Of a DNA stretch of 64,000 nucleotides, positions 12,500 through 26,639 are shown one piece after another (the first letter of the stretch is position 1; each line of letters starts with the position of its first letter). The translations under genes and the position numbers were made by a program. The notes beneath the pieces were generated by a model. It was not told where the DNA came from. It was given only the letters and a program-made list of their open reading frames with translations, and ran no database searches. Source of the DNA: Argentina anserina (lineage: Eukaryota > Streptophyta > Magnoliopsida > Rosales > Rosaceae); NCBI RefSeq assembly GCF_933775445.1, contig NW_026089456.1, forward strand, positions 17,878 to 81,877, written 5' to 3'.

Positions 12500-15400
12500 T
12501 CAATTCTCGTTTGAGTATCTTGTTGAACGGCTTTCGATGCGAGTTTCTATTGAATTTGAGAGTGTTTCCAGTGTGGGCGTGTGTTTCTTTCAAACTGAGT
12601 ATCTTTCTATCGTTTGAGTATGTTTACTATTGCAATTTGAGTATCATTTCAATTCTCGTTTGAGTATCTTTCTGAACGGCTTTCTGATGCGAGTTTCTCT
12701 TGAATTTGAGAGTGTTTCCAGTGTGGGCGTGTGTTTCTTTCAAACTGAGTATCTTTCTATCGTTTGAGTATGTTTACTATTGGACTTTGAGTATCTTTTC
12801 AATTCTCGTTTGACTATCTTTCTGAACGGCTTTCGATGCGAGTTTTTCTTGAATTTGAGAGTGTTTCCAGTGTGGGCGTGTGTTTCTTTCAAACTGAGTA
12901 TCTTTCTATCGTTTGAGTATGTTTACTATTGCAATTTGAGTATCTTTTCAACCCTCGTTTGAGTATCTTTCTGTAAGGCTTTCTGATGCGAGTTTCTATT
13001 AAATTTGAGAGTGTTTCCAGTGTGGGCGTGTGTTTCTTTCAAACTGAGTATCTTTCTATCGTTTGAGTATGTTTACTATTGCAATTTGAGTATCATTTCA
13101 ATTCTCGTTTGAGTATCTTTCTGAACGGCTTTCGATGCGAGTTTTTCTTGAATTTGAGAGTGTTTCCAGTGTGGGCGTGTTTTTCTTTCAAACTGAGTAT
13201 CTTTCTATCGTTTGAGTATGTTTGCTATTCCAATTTGAGTATCTTTTCAATTCTCGTTTGAGTATCTTTCCGTAAGGCTTTCTGATGCGAGTTTCTATTG
13301 AGTTTGAGAGTGTTTCCGGTGTGGGCGTGTGTTTCTTTCAAACTGAGTATCTTTCTATCGTTTGAGTATGTTTACTATTGCACTTTGAGTATCTTTTCAA
13401 TTCTCGTCTGAGTATCTTTCTATAAAGCTTTCTGATGCGAGTTTGTATTGAATTTGGAGTGTTTCCAGTGTGGGCGTGTCTTTCTTTCAAACTGAGTATC
13501 TTTCTATCGTTTGAGTATGTTTACTATTGCACTTTAAGTATCTTTTCAATTCTCGTTTGAGTATATTTTTGAACGGCTTTCGATGCGAGTTTTATTGAGT
13601 TTGAGAGTGTTTCCAGTGTGGGCGTGTGTTTCTTTCAAACTGAGTATCTTTCTATCGTTTGAGTATGTTTACTATTGCACTTTGAGTATCTTTTCAATTC
13701 TCGTTTGAGTATCTTGTTGAACGGCTTTCGATGCGAGTTTCTATTGAATTTGAGAGTGTTTCCAGTGTGGGCGTGTGTTTCTTTCAAACTGAGTATCTTT
13801 CTATCGTTTGAGTATGTTTACTATTGCAATTTGAGTATCATTTCAATTCTCGTTTGAGTATCTTTCTGAACGGCTTTCTGATGCGAGTTTCTATTGAGTT
13901 TGAGAGTGTTTCCGGTGTGGGCGTGTGTTTCTTTCAAACTGAGTATCTTTCTATCGTTTGAGTATGTTTAGTATTACAATTTGAGTATCTTTTCAATTCT
14001 CGTTGAGTATATTTTTGAACGGCTTTCGATGCGAGTTTTTATTGAGTTTGAGAGTGTTTCCAGTGTGGGCGGGTGTTTCTTTCAAACTGAGTATCTTTCT
14101 ATCGTTTGAGTATGTTTACTATTGCAATTTGAGTATCTTTTCAATTCTCGTTTGAGTATCTTTCTGTAAGGCTTTCTGATGCGAGTTTCTGTTGAATTTG
14201 AGAGTGTTTCCAGTCTGGGCGTGTCTTTCTTTCAAACTGAGTATCCTTCTATCGTTTGAGTATGTTTACTATTGCACTTTGAGTATCTTTTCAATTCTCG
14301 TTTGAGTATCTTTCCGTAAGGCTTTCTGATGCGAGTTTCTATTGGGTTTGAGAGTGTTTCCAGTGTGGGCGTGTGTTTCTTTCAAACTGAGTATCTTTCT
14401 ATCGTTTGAGTATGTTTACTATTGCACTTTGAGTATCTTTTCAATTCTCGTCTGAGTATCTTTCTATAAGGCTTTCTGATGCGAGTTTCTATTGAATTTG
14501 AGAGTGTTTCCAGTGTGGGCGTGTCTTTCTTTCAAACTGAGTATCTTTCAATCGTTTGAGTATGTTTTCTATTGCACTTTGAGTATCTTTTCAATTCTCG
14601 TCTGAGTATCTTTCTATAAGGCTTTCTGATGCGAGTTTCTATTGAATTTGAGAGTGTTTCCAGTGTGGGCGTGTCTTTCTTTCAAACTGAGTATCTTTCT
14701 ATCGTTTGAGTATGTTTGCTATTCCAATTTGAGTATCTTTTCAATTCTCGTTTGAGTATCTTGTTGAACGGCTTTCGATGCGAGTTTCTATTGAATTTGA
14801 GAGTGTTTCCAGTGTGGGCGTGTGTTTCTTTCAAACTGAGTATCTTTCTATCGTTTGAGTATGTTTACTATTGCAATTTGAGTATCATTTCAATTCTCGT
14901 TTGAGTATCTTTCTGAACGGCTTTCTGATGCGAGTTTCTATTAAATTTGAGAGTGTTTCCAGTGTGGGCGTGTGTTTCTTTCAAACTGAGTATCTTTCTA
15001 TCGTTTGAGTATGTTTACTATTGCACTTTGAGTATCTTTTCAATTCTCGTTTGACTATCTTTCTGAACGGCTTTCGATGCGAGTTTTTCTTGAATTTGAG
15101 AGTGTTTCCAGTGTGGGCGTGTGTTTCTTTCAAACTGAGTATCTTTCTATCGTTTGAGTATGTTTACTATTGCAATTTGAGTATCTTTTCAACCCTCGTT
15201 TGAGTATCTTTCTGTAAGGCTTTCTGATGCGAGTTTCTATTAAATTTGAGAGTGTTTCCAGTGTGGGCGTGTGTTTCTTTCAAACTGAGTATCTTTCTAT
15301 CGTTTGAGTATGTTTACTATTGCAATTTGAGTATCATTTCAATTCTCGTTTGAGTATCTTTCTGAACGGCTTTCGATGCGAGTTTTTCTTGAATTTGAGA

Positions 15401-15610
15401 GTGTTTCCAGTGTGGGCGTGTTTTTCTTTCAAACTGAGTATCTTTCTATCGTTTGAGTATGTTTGCTATTCCAATTTGAGTATCTTTTCAATTCTCGTTT
15501 GAGTATCTTTCCGTAAGGCTTTCTGATGCGAGTTTCTATTGAGTTTGAGAGTGTTTCCGGTGTGGGCGTGTGTTTCTTTCAAACTGAGTATCTTTCTATC
15601 GTTTGAGTAT
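12500..15610 (+). repeat. 15-mer HOR, second block (~1.4 copies)
   Basis: The 2,241-bp order seen at the window start returns in phase. The ATTGGACTTTGAG monomer is near 12,778, the CATTTCAATTCTCG monomers at about 13,093 and 15,334 are 2,241 bp apart, and TTTGGAGTG is near 13,452. Near 15,610 it jumps to the AGTATTACAATTTG monomer instead of ACTATTGCACTTTG and leaves the HOR order. At 15,021 the usual GGACTTTGAG reads GCACTTTGAG. Confidence 0.92.
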
Positions 15611-16799
15611 GTTTAGTATTACAATTTGAGTATCTTTTCAATTCTCGTTTGAGTATATTTTTGAACGGCTTTCGATGCGAGTTTTTATTGAGTTTGAGAG
15701 TGTTTCCAGTGTGGGCGTGTGTTTCTTTCAAACTGAGTATCTTTCTATCGTTTGAGTATGTTTACTATTGCAATTTGAGTATCTTTTCAATTCTCGTTTG
15801 AGTATCTTTCTGTAAGGCTTTCTGATGCGAGTTTCTATTGAATTTGAGAGTGTTTCCAGTCTGGGCGTGTGTTTCTTTCAAACTGAGTATCTTTCTATCG
15901 TTTGAGTATGTTTACTATTGCACTTTGAGTATCTTTTCAATTCTCGTTTGAGTACCTTTCTCTAAGGCTTTCTGATGCGAGTTTCTATTGAATTTGAGAG
16001 TGTTTCCAGTGTGGGCGTGTGTTTCTTTCAAACTGAGTATCTTTCTATCGTTTGAGTATGTTTACTATTGCAATTTGAGTATCTTTTCAATTCTCGTTTG
16101 AGTATCTTTCCGTAAGGCTTTCTGATGCGAGTTTCTATTGGGTTTGAGAGTGTTTCCAGTGTGGGCGTGTGTTTCTTTCAAACTGAGTATCTTTCTATCG
16201 TTTGAGTATGTTTACTATTGCACTTTGAGTATCTTTTCAATTCTCGTCTGAGTATCTTTCTATAAGGCTTTCTGATGCGAGTTTCTATTGAATTTGAGAG
16301 TGTTTCCAGTCTGGGCGTGTCTTTCTTTCAAACTGAGTATCTTTCTATCGTTTGAGTATGTTTACTATTGCACTTTGAGTATCTTTTCAATTCTCGTTAG
16401 AGTATCTTTCTGTAAGGCTTTCTGATGCGAGTTTCTATTGAATTTGAGAGTGTTTCCAGTGTGGGCGTGTTTTTCTTTCAAACTGAGTATCTCTCTATCG
16501 TTTGCGTATGTTTACTATTGCAATTTGAGTATCTTTTCAATTCTCGTTTGAGTATCTTTCTGTAAGGCTTTCTGATGCGAGTTTCTATTGAATTTGAGAG
16601 TGTTTCCAGTGTGGGCGTGTTTTTCTTTCAAACTGAGTATCTCTCTATCGTTTGCGTATGTTTACTATTGCAATTTGAGTATCTTTTCAATTCTCGTTTG
16701 AGTATCTTTCTGAACGGGTTTCGATGCGAGTTTCTATTGAATTTGAGAGTGTTTCCAGTGTGGGCGTGTGTTTCTTTCAAACTGAGTATCTTTCTATCG
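15611..16799 (+). repeat. Variant block resembling 11,200-12,480
   Basis: Contains the same succession as the block near 11.3-12.4 kb: GAGTATATTTTTG, CTGTAAGG, GAGTACCTTTCTCTAAGG, TTGGGTTTGAGAG, CGTTAGAGTATC, then two monomers with TATCTCTCTATCGTTTGCG. It separates two HOR blocks. The same type of junction near 7.1 kb and here suggests the variant block moves as a unit. Confidence 0.8.
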
Positions 16800-19700
16800 T
16801 TTGAGTATGTTTACTATTGCACTTTGAGTATCTTTTCAATTCTCGTCTGAGTATCTTTCTATAAGGCTTTCTGATGCGAGTTTCTATTGAATTTGAGAGT
16901 GTTTCCAGTGTGGGCGTGTCTTTCTTTCAAACTGAGTATCTTTCAATCGTTTGAGTATGTTTACTATTGCACTTTGAGTATCTTTTCAATTCTCGTCTGA
17001 GTATCTTTCTATAAGGCTTTCTGATGCGAGTTTCTATTGAATTTGAGAGTGTTTCCAGTGTGGGCGTGTCTTTCTTTCAAACTGAGTATCTTTCTATCGT
17101 TTGAGTATGTTTGCTATTCCAATTTGAGTATCTTTTCAATTCTCGTTTGAGTATCTTGTTGAACGGCTTTCGATGCGAGTTTCTATTGAATTTGAGAGTG
17201 TTTCCAGTGTGGGCGTGTGTTTCTTTCAAACTGAGTATCTTTCTATCGTTTGAGTATGTTTACTATTGCAATTTGAGTATCATTTCAATTCTCGTTTGAG
17301 TATCTTTCTGAACGGCTTTCTGATGCGAGTTTCTATTGAATTTGAGAGTGTTTCCAGTGTGGGCGTGTGTTTCTTTCAAACTGAGTATCTTTCTATCGTT
17401 TGAGTATGTTTACTATTGGACTTTGAGTATCTTTTCAATTCTCGTTTGACTATCTTTCTGAACGGCTTTCGATGCGAGTTTTTCTTGAATTTGAGAGTGT
17501 TTCCAGTGTGGGCGTGTGTTTCTTTCAAACTGAGTATCTTTCTATCGTTTGAGTATGTTTACTATTGCAATTTGAGTATCTTTTCAACCCTCGTTTGAGT
17601 ATCTTTCTGTAAGGCTTTCTGATGCGAGTTTCTATTAAATTTGAGAGTGTTTCCAGTGTGGGCGTGTGTTTCTTTCAAACTGAGTATCTTTCTATCGTTT
17701 GAGTATGTTTACTATTGCAATTTGAGTATCATTTCAATTCTCGTTTGAGTATCTTTCTGAACGGCTTTCGATGCGAGTTTTTCTTGAATTTGAGAGTGTT
17801 TCCAGTGTGGGCGTGTTTTTCTTTCAAACTGAGTATCTTTCTATCGTTTGAGTATGTTTGCTATTCCAATTTGAGTATCTTTTCAATTCTCGTTTGAGTA
17901 TCTTTCCGTAAGGCTTTCTGATGCGAGTTTCTATTGAGTTTGAGAGTGTTTCCGGTGTGGGCGTGTGTTTCTTTCAAACTGAGTATCTTTCTATCGTTTG
18001 AGTATGTTTACTATTGCACTTTGAGTATCTTTTCAATTCTCGTCTGAGTATCTTTCTATAAAGCTTTCTGATGCGAGTTTGTATTGAATTTGGAGTGTTT
18101 CCAGTGTGGGCGTGTCTTTCTTTCAAACTGAGTATCTTTCTATCGTTTGAGTATGTTTACTATTGCACTTTAAGTATCTTTTCAATTCTCGTTTGAGTAT
18201 ATTTTTGAACGGCTTTCGATGCGAGTTTTATTGAGTTTGAGAGTGTTTCCAGTGTGGGCGTGTGTTTCTTTCAAACTGAGTATCTTTCTATCGTTTGAGT
18301 ATGTTTACTATTGCACTTTGAGTATCTTTTCAATTCTCGTTTGAGTATCTTTTTGAACGGCTTTCGATGCGAGTTTCTATTGAATTTGAGAGTGTTTCCA
18401 GTGTGGGCGTGTGTTTCTTTCAAACTGAGTATCTTTCTATCGTTTGAGTATGTTTACTATTGCAATTTGAGTATCTTTTCAATTCTCGTTTGAGTATCTT
18501 TCTGAACGGCTTTCTGATGCGAGTTTCTATTGAGTTTGAGAGTGTTTCCGGTGTGGGCGTGTGTTTCTTTCAAACTGAGTATCTTTCTATCGTTTGAGTA
18601 TGTTTAGTATTACAATTTGAGTATCTTTTCAATTCTCGTTGAGTATATTTTTGAACGGCTTTCGATGCGAGTTTTTATTGAGTTTGAGAGTGTTTCCAGT
18701 GTGGGCGTGTGTTTCTTTCAAACTGAGTATCTTTCTATCGTTTGAGTATGTTTACTATTGCAATTTGAGTATCTTTTCAATTCTCGTTTGAGTATCTTTC
18801 TGTAAGGCTTTCTGATGCGAGTTTCTGTTGAATTTGAGAGTGTTTCCAGTCTGGGCGTGTCTTTCTTTCAAACTGAGTATCTTTCTATCGTTTGAGTATG
18901 TTTACTATTGCACTTTGAGTATCTTTTCAATTCTCGTTTGAGTATCTTTCCGTAAGGCTTTCTGATGCGAGTTTCTATTGGGTTTGAGAGTGTTTCCAGT
19001 GTGGGCGTGTGTTTCTTTCAAACTGAGTATCTTTCTATCGTTTGAGTATGTTTACTATTGCACTTTGAGTATCTTTTCAATTCTCGTCTGAGTATCTTTC
19101 TATAAGGCTTTCTGATGCGAGTTTCTATTGAATTTGAGAGTGTTTCCAGTGTGGGCGTGTCTTTCTTTCAAACTGAGTATCTTTCAATCGTTTGAGTATG
19201 TTTACTATTGCACTTTGAGTATCTTTTCAATTCTCGTCTGAGTATCTTTCTATAAGGCTTTCTGATGCGAGTTTCTATTGAATTTGAGAGTGTTTCCAGT
19301 GTGGGCGTGTGTTTCTTTCAAACTGAGTATCTTTCTATCGTTTGAGTATGTTTGCTATTCCAATTTGAGTATCTTTTCAATTCTCGTTTGAGTATCTTGT
19401 TGAACGGCTTTCGATGCGAGTTTCTATTGAATTTGAGAGTGTTTCCAGTGTGGGCGTGTGTTTCTTTCAAACTGAGTATCTTTCTATCGTTTGAGTATGT
19501 TTACTATTGCAATTTGAGTATCATTTCAATTCTCGTTTGAGTATCTTTCTGAACGGCTTTCTGATGCGAGTTTCTATTGAATTTGAGAGTGTTTCCAGTG
19601 TGGGCGTGTGTTTCTTTCAAACTGAGTATCTTTCTATCGTTTGAGTATGTTTACTATTGGACTTTGAGTATCTTTTCAATTCTCGTTTGACTATCTTTCT

Positions 19701-21580
19701 GAACGGCTTTCGATGCGAGTTTTTCTTGAATTTGAGAGTGTTTCCAGTGTGGGCGTGTGTTTCTTTCAAACTGAGTATCTTTCTATCGTTTGAGTATGTT
19801 TACTATTGCAATTTGAGTATCTTTTCAACCCTCGTTTGAGTATCTTTCTGTAAGGCTTTCTGATGCGAGTTTCTATTAAATTTGAGAGTGTTTCCAGTGT
19901 GGGCGTGTGTTTCTTTCAAACTGAGTATCTTTCTATCGTTTGAGTATGTTTACTATTGCAATTTGAGTATCATTTCAATTCTCGTTTGAGTATCTTTCTG
20001 AACGGCTTTCGATGCGAGTTTTTCTTGAATTTGAGAGTGTTTCCAGTGTGGGCGTGTTTTTCTTTCAAACTGAGTATCTTTCTATCGTTTGAGTATGTTT
20101 GCTATTGCAATTTGAGTATCTTTTCAATTCTCGTTTGAGTATCTTTCCGTAAGGCTTTCTGATGCGAGTTTCTATTGAGTTTGAGAGTGTTTCCGGTGTG
20201 GGCGTGTGTTTCTTTCAAACTGAGTATCTTTCTATCGTTTGAGTATGTTTACTATTGCACTTTGAGTATCTTTTCAATTCTCGTCTGAGTATCTTTCTAT
20301 AAAGCTTTCTGATGCGAGTTTGTATTGAATTTGGAGTGTTTCCAGTGTGGGCGTGTCTTTCTTTCAAACTGAGTATCTTTCTATCGTTTGAGTATGTTTA
20401 CTATTGCACTTTAAGTATCTTTTCAATTCTCGTTTGAGTATATTTTTGAACGGCTTTCGATGCGAGTTTTATTGAGTTTGAGAGTGTTTCCAGTGTGGGC
20501 GTGTGTTTCTTTCAAACTGAGTATCTTTCTATCGTTTGAGTATGTTTACTATTGCACTTTGAGTATCTTTTCAATTCTCGTTTGAGTATCTTGTTGAACG
20601 GCTTTCGATGCGAGTTTCTATTGAATTTGAGAGTGTTTCCAGTGTGGGCGTGTGTTTCTTTCAAACTGAGTATCTTTCTATCGTTTGAGTATGTTTACTA
20701 TTGCAATTTGAGTATCATTTCAATTCTCGTTTGAGTATCTTTCTGAACGGCTTTCTGATGCGAGTTTCTATTGAGTTTGAGAGTGTTTCCGGTGTGGGCG
20801 TGTGTTTCTTTCAAACTGAGTATCTTTCTATCGTTTGAGTATGTTTAGTATTACAATTTGAGTATCTTTTCAATTCTCGTTGAGTATATTTTTGAACGGC
20901 TTTCGATGCGAGTTTTTATTGAGTTTGAGAGTGTTTCCAGTGTGGGCGTGTGTTTCTTTCAAACTGAGTATCTTTCTATCGTTTGAGTATGTTTACTATT
21001 GCAATTTGAGTATCTTTTCAATTCTCGTTTGAGTATCTTTCTGTAAGGCTTTCTGATGCGAGTTTCTGTTGAATTTGAGAGTGTTTCCAGTCTGGGCGTG
21101 TCTTTCTTTCAAACTGAGTATCTTTCTATCGTTTGAGTATGTTTACTATTGCACTTTGAGTATCTTTTCAATTCTCGTTTGAGTATCTTTCCGTAAGGCT
21201 TTCTGATGCGAGTTTCTATTGGGTTTGAGAGTGTTTCCAGTGTGGGCGTGTGTTTCTTTCAAACTGAGTATCTTTGTATCGTTTGAGTATGTTTACTATT
21301 GCACTTTGAGTATCTTTTCAATTCTCGTCTGAGTATCTTCCTATAAGGCTTTCTGATGCGAGTTTCTATTGAATTTGAGAGTGTTTCCAGTGTGGGCGTG
21401 TCTTTCTTTCAAACTGAGTATCTTTCAATCGTTTGAGTATGTTTACTATTGCACTTTGAGTATCTTTTCAATTCTCGTCTGAGTATCTTTCTATAAGGCT
21501 TTCTGATGCGAGTTTCTATTGAATTTGAGAGTGTTTCCAGTGTGGGCGTGTCTTTCTTTCAAACTGAGTATCTTTCAATC
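16800..21580 (+). repeat. 15-mer HOR, third block (~2.1 copies)
   Basis: Collinear with the window start at offset 15,400. The ATTGGACTTTGAG monomers are near 17,416 and 19,657, and the CATTTCAATTCTCG monomers near 17,715 and 19,956 are 2,241 bp apart. At about 21,580 a TCTTTCAATCG monomer appears where TCTTTCTATCG with GCTATTCCAATTTG is expected, and the order is lost. Confidence 0.92.
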
Positions 21581-24500
21581 GTTTGAGTATGTTTACTATT
21601 GCACTTTGAGTATCTTTTCAATTCTCGTTTGAGTATCTTTCTGTAAGGCTTTCTGATGCGAGTTTCTATTGAATTTGAGAGTGTTTCCAGTGTGGGCGTG
21701 TTTTTCTTTCAAACTGAGTATCTCTCTATCGTTTGCGTATGTTTACTATTGCAATTTGAGTATCTTTTCAATTCTCGTTTGAGTATCTTTCTGTAAGGCT
21801 TTCTGATGCGAGTTTCTATTGGGTTTGAGAGTGTTTCCAGTGTGGGCGTGTGTTTCTTTCAAACTGAGTATCTTTCTATCGTTTGAGTATGTTTACTATT
21901 GCACTTTGAGTATCTTTTCAATTCTCGTCTGAGTATCTTTCTATAAGGCTTTCTGATGCGAGTTTCTATTGAATTTGAGAGTGTTTCCAGTGTGGGCGTG
22001 TCTTTCTTTCAAACTGAGTATCTTTCTATCGTTTGAGTATGTTTACTATTGCACTTTGAGTATCTTTTCAATTCTCGTTTGAGTACCTTTCTCTAAGGCT
22101 TTCTGATGCGAGTTTCTATTGAATTTGAGAGTGTTTCCAGTGTGGGCGTGTGTTTCTTTCAAACTGAGTATCTTTCTATCGTTTGAGTATGTTTACTATT
22201 GCACTTTGAGTATCTTTTCTATCCTCGTTTGAGTATCTTTCTGTAAGGCTTTCTGATGCGAGTTTCTATTGAATTTGAGAGTGTTTCAAGTGTGGGCGTG
22301 TGTTTCTTTCAAACTGAGTATCTTTCTATCGTTTGAGTATGTTTACTATTGCACTTTGAGTATCTTTTCAATTCTCGTTTGAGTATCTTTTTGAACGGCT
22401 TTCGATGCGAGTTTCTATTGAATTTGAGAGTGTTTCAAGTGTGGGCGTGTCTTTCTTTCAAACTTAGTATCTTTCTATCGTTTGAGTATGTTTACTATTG
22501 CAATTTGAGTATCATTTCAATTCTCCTTTGAGTATCTTTCTGAACGGCTTTCTGATGCGAGTTTCTATTGAATTTGAGAGTGTTTCCAGTGTGGGCGTGT
22601 GTTTCTTTCAAACTGAGTATCTTTCTATCGTTTGAGTATGTTTACTATTGCACTTTGAGTATCTTTTCTATCCTCGTTTGAGTATCTTTCTGTAAGGCTT
22701 TCTGATGCGAGTTTCTATTGAATTTGAGAGTGTTTCAAGTGTGGGCGTGTGTTTCTTTCAAACTGAGTATCTTTCTATCGTTTGAGTATGTTTACTATTG
22801 CAATTTGAGTATCTTTTCAATTCTCGTTTGAGTATCTTTCTGAACGGGTTTCGATGGGAGTTTCTCTTGAATTTGAGAGTGTTTCCAGTGTGGGCGTGTT
22901 TTTCTTTCAAACTGAGTATCTTTCTATCGTTTGAGTATGTTTACTATTGTAATTTGAGTATCTTTTCAATTATCGTATGAGTATCATTCTGTAAGGCTTT
23001 CTCATGCGAGTTTCTATTGAATTTGAGAGTGTTTCCAGTGTGGGCGTGTGTTTCTTTCAAACTGAGTATCTTTCTATCGCTTGAGTATGTTTACTATTGC
23101 ACTTTGAGTATCTTTTCAATTCTCGTTTGAGTATCTTTATGAACGGCTTTCGATGCGAGTTTCTATTGAATTTGAGAGTCTTTCCAGTGTGGGCGTGTGT
23201 TTCTTTCAAACTGAGTATCTTTCTATCGTTTGAGTATGTTTACTATTGCACTTTGAGTATCTTTTCAATCCTCGTTTGAGTATCTTTCTGAACGTCTTTC
23301 GATGCGAGTTTTTCTTGAGTTTGAGAGTGTTTCAAGTGTGGGCGTGTGTTTCTTTCAAACTGAGTATCTTTCTATCGTTTGAGTATGTTTACTATTGCAC
23401 TTTGAGTATCTTTTCAATTCTCGTTTGAGTATCTTTTTGAACGGCTTTCGATGCGAGTTTCTATTGAATTTGAGAGTGTTTCAAGTGTGGGCGTGTGTTT
23501 CTTTCAAACTTAGTATCTTTCTATCGTTTGAGTATGTTTACTATTGCAATTTGAGTATCATTTCAATTCTCATTTGAGTATCTTTCTGAACGGCTTTCTG
23601 ATGCGAGTTTCTATTGAATTTGAGAGTGTTTCAAGTGTGGGCGTGTATTTCTTTCAAACTGAGTATCTTTCTATCGTTTGAGTATGTTTGCTATTGCAAT
23701 TTGAGTATCTTTTCAATCCTCGTTTGAGTATCTTTCTGAACGTCTTTCGATGCGAGTTTTTCTTGAGTTTGAGAGTGTTTCAAGTGTGGGCGTGTGTTTC
23801 TTTCAAACTGAGTATCTTTCTATCGTTTGAGTATGTTTACTATTGCACTTTGAGTATCTTTTCAATTCTCGTTTGAGTATCTTTTTGAACGGCTTTCGAT
23901 GCGAGTTTCTATTGAATTTAAGCGTGTTTCCAGTGTGGGCGTGTGTTTCTTTCAAACTTAGTATCTTTCTATCGTTTGAGTATGTATACTATTGTAATTT
24001 GAGTATCATTTCAATTCTCATTTGAGTATCTTTCTGAACGGCTTTCTGATGCGAGTTTCTATTGAATTTGAGAGTGTTTCCAGTGTGGGCGTGTGTTTCT
24101 TTCAAACTGAGTATCTTTCTATCGTTTGAGTATGTTTACTTTTGCAATTTGAGTATCTTTTCAATTCTCGTTTGAGTATCTTTCTGTAAGGGTTTCTGAT
24201 GCGAGTTTCTATTGAATTTGAGAGTGTTTCCAGTGTGGGCGTGTGTTTCTTTCAAACTGAGTATCTTTCTATCGTTTGAGTATGTTTACTATTGCACTTT
24301 GAGTATCTTTTCAATTCTCGTTTGACTATCTTTCTGAACGGCTTTCGATGCGAGTTTTTCTTGAATTTGAGAGTGTTTCCAGTGTGGGCGTGTGTTTCTT
24401 TCAAACTGAGTATCTTTATATCGTTTGAGTATGTTTACTATTGCAATTTGAGTATCTTTTCAATTATCGTATGAGTATCATTCTGTAAGGCTTTCTGATG

Positions 24501-26060
24501 CGAGTTTCTATTGAATTTGAGACTGTTTCAAGTGTGGGCGTGTGTTTCTTTCAAACTGAGTATCTTTCTATCGTTTGAGTATGTTTGCTATTCTAATTTG
24601 AGTATCTTTTCAATTCTCGTTTGAGTATCTTTCTGTAAGGCTTTCTGATGCGAGTTTCTATTGAATTTGAGAGTGTTTCAAGTGTGGGCGTGTGTTTCTT
24701 TCAAACTGAGTATTTTTCTATCGTTTGAGTATGTTTACTATTGCAATTTGAGTATCTTTTCAATTCTCGTTTGAGTATCTTTCTGAACGGGTTTCGATGC
24801 GAGTTTTTCTTGAATTTGAGAGTGTTTCCAGTGTGGGCGTGTTTTTCTTTCAAACTGAGTATCTTTCTATCGTTTGAGTATGTTTACTATTGCAATTTGA
24901 GTATCTTTTCAATTCTCGTTTGAGTATATATCTGAACGGCTTTCTGATGCGAGTTTCTATTGAATTTGAGAGTGTTTCAAGTGTGGGCGTGTGTTTCTTT
25001 CAAACTGAGTATCTTTCTATCGTTTGAGTATGTTTACTATTGCAATTTGAGTATCTTTTCAATTCTCGTTTGAGTATCTTTCTGTAAGGCTTTCTGATGC
25101 GAGTTTCTATTGAATTTGAGAGTGTTTCTAGTGTGGGCGTGTGTTTCTTTCAAACTGAGTATCTTTCTATCGTTTGAGTATGTTTACTATTGCAATTTGA
25201 GTATCTTTTCAATTCTCGTTTGAGTATCTTTCTGAACGGGTTTCGATGGGAGTTTTTCTTGAATTTGAGAGTGTTTCCAGTGTGGGCGTGTGTTTCTTTC
25301 AAACTGAGTATCTTTCTATCGTTTGAGTATGTTTACTATTGCAATTTGAGTATCTTTTCAATTCTCGTTTGAGTATCTTTCTGAACGGATTTCGATGAGA
25401 GTTTTTCTTGAATTTGAGAGTGTTTCCAGTGTGGGCGTGTTTTTCTTTCAAACTGAGTATCTTTCTATCGTTTGAGTATGTTTACTATTGCAATTTGAGT
25501 ATCTTTTCAATTATCGTATGAGTATCATTCTGTAAGGCTTTCTGATGCGAGTTTCTATTGAATTTGAGAGTGTTTCCAGTGTGGGCGTGTGTTTCTTTCA
25601 AACTGAGTATCTTTCTATCGTTTGAGTATGTTTACTATTGCAATTTGAGTATCTTTTCAATTCTCGTTTGAGTATCTTTCTGAACGGCTTTCTATGCGAG
25701 TTTCTAATGAATTTGAGAGTGTTTCCAGTGTGGGCGTGTGTTTCTTTCAAACTGAGTATCTCTCTATCGTTTGCGTATGTTTACTATTGCAATTTGAGTA
25801 TCTTTTCAATTCTCGTTTGAGTATCTTTCTGAACGGGTTTCGATGAGAGTTTTTCTTGAATTTGAGAGTGTTTCCAGTGTTGGCGTGTGTTTCGTTCAAA
25901 CTTTGTATCTTTCTATCGTTTGAGTATGTTTACTATTGCAATTTGAGTATCTTTTCAATTCTCGTTTGAGTATCTTTCTAAACGGGTTTCGATGAGAGTT
26001 TTTCTTGAATTTGAGAGTGTTTCAAGTGTTGGCGTGTTTTTCTTTCAAACTGAGTATCTT
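21581..26060 (+). repeat. Diverged satellite block matching 37.8-45.1 kb
   Basis: Monomers with TTTCAAGTGTGGGC, TTCTCATTTGAG, CAATCCTCG with GAACGTCTTTCG, and AATTATCGTATGAGTATC dominate. The segment from 23,246 to 24,474 matches 42,188-43,416 at offset 18,942, and from 25,190 to 25,820 it matches 44,284-44,914 at offset 19,094. The rare TTTCGTTCAAAC variant occurs at about 25,892 and again near 44,986 and 48,126. No gene seen. Confidence 0.85.
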
Positions 26061-26639
26061 TCTATCGTTTGAGTATGTTTGCTATTCCAATTTGAGTATC
26101 TTTTCAATTCTCGTTTGACTATCTTTCTGTAAGGCTTTCTGATGCGAGTTTCTATTGAATTTGAGAGTGCTTCCAGTGTGGGCGTGTGTTTCTTTCAAAC
26201 TGAGTATCTTTCCATCGTTTGAGTATGTTTACTATTGCACTTTGAGTATCTTTTCAGTTCTCATATGAGTATCTTTCTGTAAGGCTTTCTGATGCGAGTT
26301 TCTATTGAATTTGAGAGTGTTTCCAGTGTGGGCGTGTGTTTCTTTCAAACTGAGTATCTTTCCATCGTTTGAGTATGTTTACTATAACAATTTGAGTATC
26401 TGTTCAGTTCTCGTTTGAGTATGTTTCTGAACGGCTTTCGATGCGAGTTTTTCTTGAATTTGAGAGTAGTTCCAGTGTGGGTGTGTGTTTCTTTCAAACT
26501 GAGTATCTTTCTTTCGTTTGAGTATGTTTACTATTGCAATTTGATTATCTTTCTGTAAGGCTTTCTGATGCGAGTTTCTATTGAATTTGAGAGTGTTTCC
26601 AGTTTGGGCGTGTGTTTCTTTTAAACGGAGTATCTTTCT
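26061..26639 (+). repeat. Segment matching the start of the 2,838-bp unit
   Basis: GAGAGTGCTTCCAG at 26,163, then TTTTCAGTTCTCATATGAG, ACTATAACAATTTG with CTGTTCAGTTC, and GAGAGTAGTTCCAG occur in the same order at 48,845 onward and again 2,838 bp later. A shortened monomer follows near 26,541, where one core-to-core step of about 23 bp is missing (CAATTTGATTATCTTTCTG). Confidence 0.82.
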
